Source: Eledone cirrhosa
Taxonomy: Eukaryota; Mollusca; Cephalopoda; Octopoda; Eledonidae
Reading direction: 5' to 3'
Length of the DNA: 64,000 nt
NCBI GenBank assembly: GCA_964016885.1
Contig: OZ024743.1
Span: 11,439,273-11,503,272, forward strand
The translations under genes were made by a program, and so were the position numbers. Below, one piece after another: positions 1 to 12,138 of the stretch (position 1 is its first letter; each line of letters starts with the position of its first letter). Under the pieces are notes generated by a model. That model was not told the origin of the DNA. It searched no databases and was given only the letters and a program-made list of their open reading frames with translations.

Positions 1-1472
1 ATTTCACGATATATATACATGTTTCTCGTTTCTTACAACGAACTCTTTCAAAAAAAAAAAAAAAGAAATTCGATATTCTTTAAAAAAAACATTTCAACAG
101 GAACATTTATTTTCGATGAACCATTGCCTTTTTGTTCATCGTTTTCTTCATCGTTCAAGTTTTTTTTTTTTTTTTTTTTTTTTCCCAAAGTTCACACCAA
201 TAATTATGCTGAGTGAAGCCTTTCTTTTTCATCATTGTCACTTTCAAAATTGCACTATCATTTTCTCGCGCGTTAGAAATATTATTTTTTTCAACCTTGT
301 ATTGGCACGTGTAGGCAGCACAAATTCTCGATTCACAGAGATGTCTCTACTCACAGACAGCCACACGCCAGAGATAACATTTCTCACCAGGCATTCTTCA
401 GCCTTAAGCTATATTCTTCTATTTGCCGGTTTATAAATTTACAATGTAAATTTACCGTTGATAACCGCGCATTTATTAAGAATGCTTATTTCTCTGGTCG
501 CTGGCCTCTTGACCCTTCCAGGTCAACGCATTCTCAACATCGACCATCAACTTCGGCTGCTATTTCTAGCACTTTGCGCAACTCATTTTTTCTAAAAAAA
601 ATTTTTTTACTGTGAATTTAAACACCGAATACGCTCACTCAGCGAGACAACAGCAGCAGCAACAGCAATATAACAGCAACACCAATACATCAATACAGCT
701 TCACCAAAGCCAGAGAATTCATTTTTGCAGCACTCTTCCTGTGAGAAAATCCATTCGGAGGTTGGAAATTTCACGATATACCACAGAACAGAAACCACCT
801 GCATTCATTCTCTGGAACACACTTTCTTTCCTGCTGTCATGTGATTGCACACCTGTGAACTATATTTTGAACTTTGAGCTCTTCTATTACTTTTACTTTA
901 TTACATTGTATCTTTGGGTGATGGATAGATGGATGTCCAGTCGTTCTCTGGCCAAGAGCGGTTGGCTACCTTGATATCTATCATTGATTTTTCCAAACAT
1001 TCTTTTGTCGTAATTTTCATGCCTGTTACAACATTCTCGCCAACTTGCTACATATTTTCATTTCGATTTTTATACACTAAAATTCTGGCGGGAGGTTATG
1101 TAGCGGTTGTCTCCCTTGTTTTGATTAGGATCTAGACGGGAGGTGGAACCCTTTCTGCAACTTCCGGTCAGAGCCCTATAAAACTAACAACTTTAAGCTT
1201 CCTTTCGCTCTTTGCCTTTTCGGCACCAGGCCAAGAGCCTCTCATTTGGCTCTGCCATTAATTTGACCAACAGGCGCCTGGCCTTAGCCAGGCGTCCTCT
1301 GCCAGCCGCGTTTGCCTGGCAATCAAAACGGTAACTACTAACTTTGCTTCATTCTAACATCATCCTCATCTTTGACATGTCAACTATACTATCTACCATT
1401 GTTAATTAAATATTATACACACAAACCATGTCTCGTTTTGTTACATTCATACAACCCAGAATCTTCTTTATA
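1..1472. other. AT-rich DNA without a recognised gene
   Basis: I see no gene here. There is a long T run near 157-183, a short CAG/CAA-rich stretch near 650-680, and a GC-richer block at about 1095-1330 with a TATA-like ctataaaa near 1176. That block could be part of a solo LTR, but I found no matching ends or target duplication. Short open frames look random. Confidence 0.4.
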
Positions 1473-1530
1473 AGTTCATACTGACTAGCTAATATGTAGT
1501 AGTCAACTGTCTCACACACCTACCACTTTG

Positions 1531-1592
<62 letters not shown>

Positions 1593-1837
1593 CCCCTCTC
1601 GCTCTCCTTCACTCTCACTCTTTAGATCTACTTCTCTCTCAGCCAGGTCAGCGAAATTTATCCCATCAAGAGAAATTTGGTAAATGCATCTTTAATAGAG
1701 TCTTTGCAAGTAAACATGTATATACGTCACACCTGATACAATACAGTGTTCTTTGTGTATTGTCATAACTTCGATGAAAGTTATCTATATATATATGTAA
1801 AACTGAGGGTGTCTCTGTATGTGTGAGTGTGTGTGTA

Positions 1838-1881
<44 letters not shown>

Positions 1882-1951
1882 TGTGTGTCTCTGTATGTGT
1901 GTGTGTGTGTGAGTTTGATCCCTAAAACTCGAGAAGTAACCAAGGGAATTT
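1473..1951 (+). repeat. Repeat X copy 1 (CT tract, then Helitron 5' part)
   Basis: This segment recurs at 4131-4595 and 11739-12138. It holds a (TC)n tract at about 1532-1586, a conserved 200-bp stretch, and from 1784 the first 168 bases of the Helitron described at 4449, starting tctatatatatatg. A (GT)n tract occupies about 1841-1910. The Helitron part stops abruptly at 1951, where duplicated segment B begins, so 1951/1952 is a rearrangement breakpoint. Confidence 0.75.
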
Positions 1952-2132
1952 TTGTCATACCCAACAGCTGGTGTAACAGCATAATCTATAATTGCTACAG
2001 GGGAAAATGTGATGCTCTAGAAATGAGTAACTATAGAGGCCTAAACCTGGTGAGCAAAGTAATGGAAGTGATGGAGTGATAGCCTAACTATTTAGAGAGA
2101 GAAAGAAAGAAAGAGAGAGATTGTGTGTGAGA

Positions 2133-2212
<80 letters not shown>

Positions 2213-3035
2213 AAATTTGATGAGATGCAATTTGGTTTTATACCAAGAAGGAGCACAACAGATATTTCCGAACTTGTGAGAGAATTACCGGAATAACACA
2301 TAGTGATGTTAACGTATCTATAACTTGCTTTGTTGATGGTAGCTGTTTATCATTTTTTGATATCTGCCTTTTATTATAGTCCTCAATACCATAACAGGTC
2401 AGTTTATGGCCGGGTCACATATAAAAATCTTTAAGCTGGTGACCCACTTCTTATTGATGAATCTATGAAAGAGCTACAGAAAAGTCCCTATAGTAGAAAC
2501 TGAACTTAGAGTCAGAGTAAACAAAGCAACAATTCAATGCTGCAGTTAGTAAGAAAGAAGACATGGCTCCGGAGCCATTAGGGAACTGGCTATGTTTTAT
2601 ATGTAGAACATATGTAGATGTGAACTCTAACGAATGTACATAATGTAAAACATTGGTAGATAAGGGATGCAGTAGGGTTCTGGGCAGACAAACAGAAAAT
2701 GTAGAGGATTTACATGAATAATTATTTGTAAGAGACTGGGTGTAATAAACTTTCTTTAAACCATGTATGGACATATGAAGCGTATAGATGTAGATTGTGT
2801 GTGGAAAAGTGTCGGGTGTTCGAAGTAAAAGGAAGAAGTAGTAGACGGTCAAGGAAGACTGGACAGAAGATTTAGAGAGGTCTCAAAACGCAGAACGTGA
2901 CAGAGGAGATGACGTGGGAATGTATTAGGTGAGAGGAAGTTGTATGGGAAAGGCATATCCCATCCTGGCAAGATTAGAGAATAGGACATAAATATATGAT
3001 GATGATGATGGTGATGATGATGATGATGGTGTGTG
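1952..3035 (+). pseudogene. RTE-like LINE reverse transcriptase remnant, copy 1
   Basis: The plus strand encodes the RT stretch with CDALEMSNYRGLNLVSK followed, after a (GA)n interruption, by MQFGFIPRRSTTDIS. This is the NYRGLKL and QFGFxPGRSTTDAI signature of RTE-type LINEs. The frame is broken by the microsatellite and by stops. The fragment ends at a (GAT)n tail near 2997-3030, which fits the short microsatellite tails of RTE elements. Its 5' end is cut at the duplication breakpoint. It is not functional. Confidence 0.7.
2138..2211. repeat. (GA)n microsatellite
   Basis: A nearly pure GA tract lies inside the RTE remnant. The equivalent tract in the second copy is at about 9742-9816 and differs slightly in length and purity. 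Confidence 0.95.
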
Positions 3036-4130
3036 TATCTGTGTGCGTGTATATCATATGTAGTAACAAAATATATCGGCCCTGTATATAAACATAAGCG
3101 AGAAGAAACACATCTCTCCGCGAGGAAATTACTTGGTATATTTCTCTGGCACTGTACATCAGACACTCCATTATCACCCCGGTCATCAGAAATAGACTAA
3201 AATAGTACATTTTAAAAAATTTGATGCTTATCTTCAAAATTTGCGCCTAATAAAAATTCTACTTTAGTTTTTCGTGTTTTTTATGTCTTCGGTGTTGTCA
3301 ACCTCCAAAATGACAAAGTTTCCATCAATAACAAACCATCATATTTTATCCAGTAAAACATGTGTTGTGCAATTCCTTCATTTAAAAAAATGTTATGATA
3401 TTAGGGAGATTTGACTGCTATGTCTAGCGAGTCTGCACAGGTTCACATCTTGACATAATTATGATTTTATCGGCTGAAAAGGGAAATCATTTTGTTTATG
3501 AAACTGAGCTACGAATGTGTTAGGAAACTATGAAGTGATATAAAGGTGTCACCTTCGTCAGCGAGCGCGAAATTTTCAGTGAATGGGTTGATGTTCAGCC
3601 TGTAGAACAACCTGTGGCTTCCTCAGTTTAGAAGTGCTCCACATTAGCATTGCACTGAGAATGGGAAATGATGTTTGTGGATTACTAAAATGTCACTTTG
3701 GTTGGCCTCTTGACTCCACAGCTGTCCATGATTTGTTTGAATGCTGTTCATTTCTCTGGCCATACCGTACTAAACGTAATTATTAAGCGGACCTTGACTC
3801 GGGTAAATATTCCTTCAATTCTGTAGCCGGCTGGATTGTCCAGAGTTGATTGAAAGACATCAGACGGTTTTACTCTGGGTAAGAGGTAGATATGTTGCAA
3901 TAGCTTGATACTTTCCTCAATAAAGTTTCTTTCACACTATCAAGCGGTTACCATGAAGCCGACCTTGATGGTCTCATAGATAAGTTACCATTGTGATTCG
4001 GCGTTCGAGTCACCAATATGTCTGAGATTTTGACATATCAAACGGCCATCTCTTTATTCTCGAGTCCCGAACACAAAGGGAAGCAAGACTCATAAATTAT
4101 CTGCTCCCACATTAAATTTAGCAATTGTAG
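3036..4130. other. Duplicated non-coding DNA with a dispersed repeat
   Basis: No gene is visible. About 3600-3910 is related to 52800-53240, the left half of the dispersed repeat described there; shared stretches include the words around tactaaacgtaattattaagcgg. The whole stretch recurs at about 10640-11738. Confidence 0.5.
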
Positions 4131-4197
4131 AGTTCATACTGACTAGCTAATATGTAATGGTCAACTGTCTCACACACCGACCACTTTGGGTCTATCT

Positions 4198-4275
<78 letters not shown>

Positions 4276-4448
4276 CACTCTCCCTCTTTAGTCTACTTCT
4301 CTCTCAGCCAGGTCAACGAAATTTATCCCATCAAGAGAAATTTGGTAAATGCATCTTAAATAGAGTCTTTGCAAGTAAACATGTATATACGTCACACCTG
4401 ATACAATACAGTGTTCTTTGTGTATTGTCATAACTTCGATGAAAGTTA
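4131..4448 (+). repeat. Repeat X copy 2, flank of the Helitron
   Basis: This is homologous to 1473-1783 and 11739-12038. It contains a (CT)n tract at about 4204-4272. In all three copies the Helitron 5' end follows at the same position, so the Helitron was present before the segment was copied. Confidence 0.7.
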
Positions 4449-4484
4449 TCTATATATATATGTAAAACTGAGGGTGTCTCTGTA

Positions 4485-4534
<50 letters not shown>

Positions 4535-4998
4535 TGTATGTGTGTGTGTCTATGAGTTTGATGCCTAAAACTCGAGAAGTAACCAAGGGAATTTTTTTCA
4601 GACTTTACATGTGTATTACTTATGTTTCAGGGAGTGTTATGCACATAAATTTAACCTTTTGATTCCCTACGGCCCGCATCAGGTGAAATACTGCGTTTTT
4701 TTTTCAGCATTTTAGGGTTGTTTTGAGGCGTTACGTCTGACCGATTTTTCCGAAATATCAAGGCATATTATGCACATAAAAAAAATTCATTTTCTTGATC
4801 CCTTAGGGCCCGTATTAGGTGAAAACCTGCATTTTCCCTTCTTCATCGAGGAAAATCTTAAAGGTTATCCAGCCATCAGAGTATTCGGTTTATTTTCTTT
4901 ACATATTGTCCAGACATGCAGTTTTTCCACGATTAGGTCTGTTGGCGGCCCGCGTTCCAAAATACCTTATCCCGTGCAACGTCGGGTACCACTGCTAG
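4449..4998 (+). mobile_element. Short non-autonomous Helitron
   Basis: The element starts with TC (tctatatatatatgtaaaac) after an A and ends with CTAG before a T, as expected for Helitron insertion between A and T. The 3' end has a hairpin-like cccgtgcaacgtcggg about 10 bases before CTAG, the usual Helitron terminator. A (GT)n tract lies at 4487-4533. Two related blocks at about 4633-4700 and 4768-4835 form an internal imperfect repeat. There is no coding capacity. Truncated 5' parts recur at 1784-1951 and 12039-12138. Confidence 0.65.
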
Positions 4999-5319
4999 TA
5001 TTTAATAAATTAGTAACATAGAGGCTTTGTGTTATTGTGGTTTATATATTTCATTTTCTATGTGATCAAGGTAAATCACTTACCCAGGGAACCATCACAA
5101 GACCATCATCATCATAATCAGCACTGTTATACACTTACTGGTACACCCGCTATCTCTGTTCACACTATATCAGGCACATCAAACTTCTTTTGCCTACACT
5201 CTACACAACAGTGACCACATCACTGAGCACTCCACAAGTGAGTACAGACACAACAACCGAATCAACACCACAACACCACCAACCATCATAGCACCATACT
5301 TGCTATAATTGGTAATGAG

Positions 5320-5760
5320 GGCCGCCACAGTCATTGATTCTTTCGCTCCTTCCTACATTCTGGGTGCTACATTAAATGTGAGGGCCACTGTTTCCCTAGC
5401 CGAACGGAATAAAAGACTAAAATACTGGCAATTATCGATATTATTTCCAGGTTGTGGCGTTGGAGACGTTTGGGGGTAACTGAACCGCTGGCAACAGAGC
5501 TCGTGTCATAGTTTACGGCTAGCTTTACCATGGAATCAGGTGTCGTCCACCGGGCTGCTCCCTTATTCCACCACCTTAACCCCGCTCCCACACGCAGTAA
5601 AGCTGCTAGTGTGTTGGCTTGCCTCAAATGGTATACGAGGGATGATCTGGTACCCATTATTGTGTGAGATCGATTTCCACACTTAGTGTTGATTTAATAT
5701 TTTCTTTCGTTTTGAGTCCATATTTTCATGTGAAATATTTAATTAAGTAATAGTGACATA
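5320..5760 (+). repeat. Dispersed repeat, right half
   Basis: This is clearly related to 53240-53660: both contain aattatcgat, then tgtggcgtt and gagacgttt, and end in taatattttctttcgttttga. At 53 kb this half is joined to the half seen here at 3600-3910, so the two pieces belong to one family of about 0.9 kb. I cannot assign it to a known class. Confidence 0.6.
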
Positions 5761-6470
5761 CCTGTAGCGAGGAAAATTTTTTCACGGTTGATTTTCCGAA
5801 AACTGCGGCCACCTGGGCATTGACCTATGACCTGCGTGATATCACTTTCGTCTATGAAAGAATCTCGACGTCCAATTAAACATTTCTAAGTAACGAACCA
5901 TCGTTAAAAAGATTAGCTGGGAATTCGGCTTGTCCAGTCTGCAAAGTTTCGCCTCTTTTCTCTGCAGGAAAAATTCGCTTATTACGAGATTTCACCATGA
6001 AACATTTTGTTTTGACAAATCCTTGCATATTTAAAAAATATATACATTTTTTCCCGCCAACGATGTAGAAGTAACCGTTCCACGTACACAGAGATAGATT
6101 TAATAACTCTATCCTATTGTACATTATCAATTGTATTTTTTGTGAAGTAAAGCTATTAATTAAATAAGTATTTTGATACCTGTCGTGTTTACATTTTCTC
6201 CGAACTTACCACAACAAATGGACTTCGCTTCATATATATGTAACGGGGAATATTGACAGCTATGTCATTTGTATTTTTATTTCAATCTATCTATATTGTC
6301 AACATACTTGTTAGAGAAAAAAACTTTGCTATTATGTGATGTTATGTACATCGTTTATTTTGATATAATTTCACGAGCTACATTATCATAGTTTTAGGAC
6401 AATGTTTTCACTGAACAGGTTATATTTACTTAAATCTTCATATTTTCGAGCAACTATTCTATCGAAATTG
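5761..6470. other. Upstream region of HSP70
   Basis: No gene is visible. The stretch around 5780-5990 has the look of an old dispersed repeat, but I have no second copy in the window to prove it. Confidence 0.35.
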
Positions 6471-6513
6471 ATATTTTCAGCTGAAAGAAGTAATGGAACT
6501 ATGTAGAGGTATC

Positions 6514-6655
6514 TAGAAAATTCGAGAAACATGTAGATCATTACAGAATGTTGCAGAAATGGCTGGAAAATACTAGCGATGACGTCAAACTAGGAGGAAG
6601 AGGAGGTAACTCTCCAGTATAAATATTTGAATCGCTTAGCTTGTCACTCAATATC
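6514..6655 (+). promoter_or_regulatory. Heat-shock promoter of HSP70
   Basis: A perfect heat-shock element GAAaaTTCgaGAA lies at 6516-6528, and a weaker one GAAtgTTGcaGAA at 6546-6558. A full CRE/ATF palindrome TGACGTCA is at 6580-6587. The TATA box TATAAATA is at 6618-6625. Transcription would start near 6648, giving a 5' UTR of about 220 bases without an intron. The order HSE, CRE, TATA is typical of inducible hsp70 promoters and argues that this copy was, or is, a real stress gene. Confidence 0.8.
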
Positions 6656-6868
6656 TACACTAACAACTGCTGTAAACAACACGAGAAAGGAATCTTACTC
6701 GCGAAATATTTCTTCAACTTATACATTCTACGAAGCAAAAGTTATCTACATATCTTCGAGTTATATAACAGAAATACAAACTAACAACAAGAAAAGATAA
6801 TCAAGAAGAAAGAAGTCGAACAAGCTATTTATTTACATATTTGAAGAAGAGTACATAAATTAAGAACA

Positions 6869-8774
6869 ATGGTGAAAACGCCTGCTATTGGTATCGATCT
6901 GGGAACAACCTATTCTTGTGTAGGTGTTTCAACATGGCAAAGTAGAAATCATTGCCAACGACCAAGGAAACAGGACAACTCCAAGCTACGTGGCTTTCAC
7001 GGAGGCCGAAAGACTGGTGGGCGATGCAGCGAAAAACCAAGCGACCCTCAACCCCGAGAACACTGTGTTTGATGCTAAACGTTTAATTGGACGCCACTTT
7101 AACGATACTTCCGTACAACAAGACATGAAGCATTGGCCATTCGGAGTGGTGAACAAAAATGGTAACAAACCACATGTGCAAGTGGAGTACAAGGGAGAGC
7201 AAAAGCAGTTTTCGCCCGAAGAGATTAGTTCGATGGTATTGAGTAAAATGAAGGAGACAGCCGAGTCTTACCTGGGTTGTGAAGTTAAAGACGCAGTAGT
7301 AACAGTACCAGCTTACTTTAACGACTCTCAAAGACAGGCAACGAAAGATGCAGCCAGTATAGCTGGTCTGAATGTGTTGAGAATTGTGAACGAACCAACG
7401 GCCGGCGCGCTCGCTTACGGTCTCGAGAAAAACTTATCTGGTGAGAAGAACGTTCTAATCTTTGACTTGGGTGGTGGTACATTCGACGTTTCCATCTTGG
7501 CAATTGATCAAGGATCTCTTTTCGAGGTGAAAGCTACAGCTGGTGACACACATCTGGGTGGAGAAGACTTCGATAACCGGCTCGTTGATCACTTTGCCGA
7601 CGAATTCAAACGTAAACACAAGAAACATATCAAAGAAAATCCACGTTCTATCAGACGTCTGCGTACAGCATGCGAACGAGCCAAACGAACCCTATCGAGC
7701 AGTACAGAAGCTTCAGTAGAACTGGATTCTCTCTATGAAGGCATTGATTTTTACTCGAAGATTACCAGAGCACGCTTCGAGGATCTTTGCAGTGACCTCT
7801 TCCGATCCACTTTAGAACCAGTTGAGAAAGCACTGCGAGACGCCAAGTTTGATAAATCGAGCATTCATGACATTGTGTTGGTCGGTGGATCAACACGCAT
7901 TCCAAAGATCCAGAAATTACTTCAGGACTTCATGCAAGGAAAGCCGATCAACAAATCTATCAATCCAGACGAAGCTGTTGCCTACGGAGCTGCCGTACAA
8001 GCTGCAGTTCTCTCTGGAGACATGAGTGATTCCATCAAAGACGTACTACTTGTAGATGTAGCGCCTTTGTCGCTTGGAATAGAAACGGCTGGTGGTGTGA
8101 TGACTAAACTTATCGAGCGTAACAGCAGAATCCCGTGTAAAACATCCGATGTATTCACTACCTATTCAGATAACCAGCCGGGTGTGTCTATTCAGGTATT
8201 CGAAGGAGAAAGAGCAATGACAAAAGACAACAACTGCCTCGGACGCTTCGAATTGAGTGGCATTCCACCAGCTCCTAGAGGTGTACCTCAAATAGAAGTC
8301 TCTTTTGATATGGATGCCAATGGAATACTTAACGTTTCTGCTGTTGACAAAAGTACCGGCAAAAGCAACAAAATTACCATCACCAACGACAAAGGACGTT
8401 TGAGCAAAGAGGAAATCGAAAGAATGATCAATGAAGCTAAACAATACGAGGCAGAAGACGAAAAACAACGACAACGTATTGCAGCTAAGAATCAGTTGGA
8501 ACAATACATATTCAACGTGAAACAAGCACTCAATACAGACAACGATAAACTATCCGAGCAAGTTAAAAATCAGGCTCTTGATATGTGTAACAAAACGTTA
8601 GATTGGATAGACAATAACAGTCTAGCAGAAACAGATGAATTTACCTACAAACTGCAGGAAGCACAGAAATTCTGCTCTCCAATAATGTCGAAACTACACA
8701 CATCATCTAATTCTAACAAAAATAATTCCACATCACAACCAACCAGTGGACCAACGATTGAAGAAATCGACTAA
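6869..8774 (+). CDS. hsp70: Cytosolic 70-kDa heat shock protein, frameshifted near the start
   Basis: This encodes an ATP-dependent chaperone that binds unfolded proteins in the cytosol. The first frame gives [18 protein letters not shown], which includes HSP70 signature 1. From 6924 a second frame runs to the stop with signature 2 ([12 protein letters not shown]), signature 3 ([15 protein letters not shown]), the linker region [16 protein letters not shown], the substrate-binding and lid domains, and the C-terminal EEID that docks TPR co-chaperones; EEID with no ER-retention signal marks it as cytosolic. Joined length would be about 635 residues, normal for the family. The break looks like loss of one GT from gtaggtgtgttt, leaving gtaggtgttt at 6920-6929. 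No introns are seen, as usual for inducible hsp70. It is either a recent pseudogene or a consensus error; the rest shows no decay. Confidence 0.93.
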
Positions 8775-9001
8775 GACATTTATTCACTGATAAACTTTTT
8801 CTAAAATACTGTAATATATCTGTAACTGTATAGTCTACTGTTCTCACATCTCACACAATATCACATTACATGATTCTTGAAGATATTCTGGTTAATATCT
8901 TTTCAACAACGTCGTGTACTCTCATTATTTATTTTATATATAATATATTGTAAACAACTTCGAAACCTCATATTATTTTTATATTTATTATAAACAATAA
9001 A
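8775..9001 (+). terminator. HSP70 3' UTR and poly(A) signal
   Basis: AT-rich sequence follows the stop codon. AATAAA at 8996-9001 is the likely poly(A) signal. A genuine-looking UTR and signal argue against a processed pseudogene. Confidence 0.65.
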
Positions 9002-9294
9002 TTATATTTTCTTTTCCAACACTTTCGATGTTATCTTATTTTTGCTTATTCTTTGTTACATCTAAATGTTGCTATTGTTATGTCATGCCCGGCCGCTTCC
9101 TTTTCGTACTGGTCCCCGTCGACCTCTCATGTGTCCTTAAATCTACATTTAAAGAATCTGAAAGCAAAAGGTTCGGCAACGTTCTATGTCTTGATCACCA
9201 GAACCGTGAGGTGTCCCAAATAGCAAAGCATTGTTCTAGTGTGAACAAGGATGTTGAGTGAAAATATGTCTGAGATAACTCAGGTGCAGGATCA

Positions 9295-9743
9295 GTTGCT
9301 CCGAAGAAAATGCTGGGACTGGGCATTATAAGAGGTTGATGAATCTGGAGAATAGGTGGAAACAAGAGACATCATCCGCAGTTGACTAAATAGAGACCAA
9401 CTGTCTATATTGACAGTTACAGGACCAAAGAAGCAATCAGAGAAAACATGTAAAAGCAGCTGGAGTGTTAGATATATTTTCTTAGATGCTAAAATCTTCT
9501 GTTGAAGTTGGAGAAGAGTATTCTTACCAATAATCAATTAGGTAATACATGTGTTGTCATACCCAACAGCTGGTGTAACAGCATAATCTATAATTGCTAC
9601 AGGGGAAAATGTGATGCTCTAGAAATGAGTAACTATAGAGGCCTAAACCTGGTGAGCAAAGTAATGGAAGTGATGGAGTGATAGCCTAACTATTTAGAGA
9701 GAGAAAGAAAGAAAGAGAGAGATTGTGTGTGAGAGAGAGTGAG

Positions 9744-9819
<76 letters not shown>

Positions 9820-9960
9820 CAAATTTGATGAGATGCAATTTGGTTTTATACCAAGAAGGAGCACAACAGATATTTCCGAACTAGTGAGAGAATTACCGGA
9901 ATAACACATAGTGATGTTAACGTATCTATAACTTGCTTTGTTGATGGTAGCTGTTTATCA
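9295..9960 (+). pseudogene. RTE-like LINE reverse transcriptase remnant, copy 2
   Basis: Translation in changing frames gives RLMNLENRWKQETSSAVD, then KAAGVLDIFS, PNSWCNSIIYNCYRGK, NYRGLNLVSKVMEV, and after a (GA)n tract MQFGFIPRRSTTDIS. This is the order found in RTE-type LINE pol proteins upstream of and into the RT palm. The part before 9554 is absent from copy 1, so this copy keeps the ancestral context. Several stops and frameshifts make it non-functional. Confidence 0.7.
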
Positions 9961-11805
9961 TTTTTTGATATCTGCCTTTTATTATAGTCCTCAATACCAT
10001 AACAGGTCAGTTTATGGCCGGGTCACATATAAAAATCTTTAAGCTGGTGACCCACTTCTTATTGATGAATCTATGAAAGAGCTACAGAAAAGTCCCTATA
10101 GTAGAAACTGAACTTAGAGTCAGAGTAAACAAAGCAACAATTCAATGCTGCAGTTAGTAAGAAAGAAGACATGGCTCCGGAGCCATTAGGGAACTGGCTA
10201 TGTTTTATATGTAGAACATATGTAGATGTGAACTCTAACGAATGTACATAATGTAAAACATTGGTAGATAAGGGATGCAGTAGGGTTCTGGGCAGACAAA
10301 CAGAAAATGTAGAGGATTTACATGAATAATTATTTGTAAGAGACTGGGTGTAATAAACTTTCTTTAAACCATGTATGGACATATGAAGCGTATAGATGTA
10401 GATTGTGTGTGGAAAAGTGTCGGGTGTTCGAAGTAAAAGGAAGAAGTAGTAGACGGTCAAGGAAGACTGGACAGAAGATTTAGAGAGGTCTCAAAACGCA
10501 GAACGTGACAGAGGAGATGACGTGGGAATGTATTAGGTGAGAGGAAGTTGTATGGGAAAGGCATATCCCATCCTGGCAAGATTAGAGAATAGGACATAAA
10601 TATATGATGATGATGATGGTGATGATGATGATGATGGTGTGTGTATCTGTGTGCGTGTATATCATATGTAGTAACAAAATATATCGGCCCTGTATATAAA
10701 CATAAGCGAGAAGAAACACATCTCTCCGCGAGGAAATTACTTGGTATATTTCTCTGGCACTGTACATCAGACACTCCATTATCACCCCGGTCATCAGAAA
10801 TAGACTAAAATAGTACATTTTAAAAAATTTGATGCTTATCTTCAAAATTTGCGCCTAATAAAAATTCTACTTTAGTTTTTCGTGTTTTTTATGTCTTCGG
10901 TGTTGTCAACCTCCAAAATGACAAAGTTTCCATCAATAACAAACCATCATATTTTATCCAGTAAAACATGTGTTGTGCAATTCCTTCATTTAAAAAAATG
11001 TTATGATATTAGGGAGATTTGACTGCTATGTCTAGCGAGTCTGCACAGGTTCACATCTTGACATAATTATGATTTTATCGGCTGAAAAGGGAAATCATTT
11101 TGTTTATGAAACTGAGCTACGAATGTGTTAGGAAACTATGAAGTGATATAAAGGTGTCACCTTCGTCAGCGAGCGCGAAATTTTCAGTGAATGGGTTGAT
11201 GTTCAGCCTGTAGAACAACCTGTGGCTTCCTCAGTTTAGAAGTGCTCCACATTAGCATTGCACTGAGAATGGGAAATGATGTTTGTGGATTACTAAAATG
11301 TCACTTTGGTTGGCCTCTCGACTCCACAGCTGTCCATGATTTGTTTGAATGCTGTTCATTTCTCTGGCCATACCGTACTAAACGTAATTATTAAGCGGAC
11401 CTTGACTCGGGTAAATATTGCTTCAATTCTGTAGCCGGCTGGATTGTCCAGAGTTGATTGAAAGACATCAGACGGTTTTACTCTGGGTAAGAGGTAGATA
11501 TGTTGCAATAGCTTGATACTTTCCTCAATAAAGTTTCTTTCACACTATCAAGCGGTTACCATGAAGCCGACCTTGATGGTCTCATAGATAAGTTACCATT
11601 GTGATTCGGCGTTCGAGTCACCAATATGTCTGAGATTTTGACATATCAAACGGCCATCTCTTTATTCTCGAGTCCCGAACACAAAGGGAAGCAAGACTCA
11701 TAAATTATCTGCTCCCACATTAAATTTAGCAATTGTAGAGTTCATACTGACTAGCTAATATGTAATGGTCAACTGTCTCACACACCGACCACTTTGGGTC
11801 TATCT

Positions 11806-11865
<60 letters not shown>

Positions 11866-12070
11866 CACTCTCCCTCTTTAGTCTACTTCTCTCTCAGCCA
11901 GGTCAACGAAATTTATCCCATCAAGAGAAATTTGGTAAATGCATCTTAAATAGAGTCTTTGCAAGTAAACATGTATATACGTCACACCTGATACAATACA
12001 GAGTTCTTTGTGTATTGTCATAACTTCGATGAAAGTTATCTATATATATATGTAAAACTGAGGGTGTCTC

Positions 12071-12128
<58 letters not shown>

Positions 12129-12138
12129 TGTATGTGTG
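9554..12138 (+). repeat. Large direct duplication, copy 2
   Basis: This is the second copy of 1952-4544. It includes the RTE remnant, its (GAT)n tail near 10606-10637, the dispersed-repeat half near 11210-11520, repeat X (11739-12038) and the first 100 bases of the Helitron (12039-12138). After 12138 the sequence departs from copy 1. Confidence 0.9.

Larger units (their letters stand above)
1952..4544 (+). repeat. Large direct duplication, copy 1
   Basis: This segment is almost identical to 9554-12138, in the same orientation, with the HSP70 gene between them. By eye the copies differ mainly in the lengths of the (GA)n, (CT)n and (GT)n tracts, plus a few substitutions near 2274, 3715, 3810 and 4409. 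Copy 1 starts inside an RTE reading frame that continues upstream only in copy 2, so copy 2 preserves the older left junction. It ends within the (GT)n part of a Helitron. Confidence 0.9.

Noticed and set aside
1099..1451. Solo LTR
   Set aside because: A TATA-like ctataaaa and a TG start exist, but I could not find a convincing CA end, target duplication or second copy.
8166..8525. Antisense frame of 119 codons in HSP70
   Set aside because: It is a shadow of the conserved HSP70 coding frame.
6924..8774. HSP70 as an intact gene starting at 6924
   Set aside because: The start would be GTG and would drop the first ATP-binding signature, which is present in the upstream frame with a good ATG and UTR.
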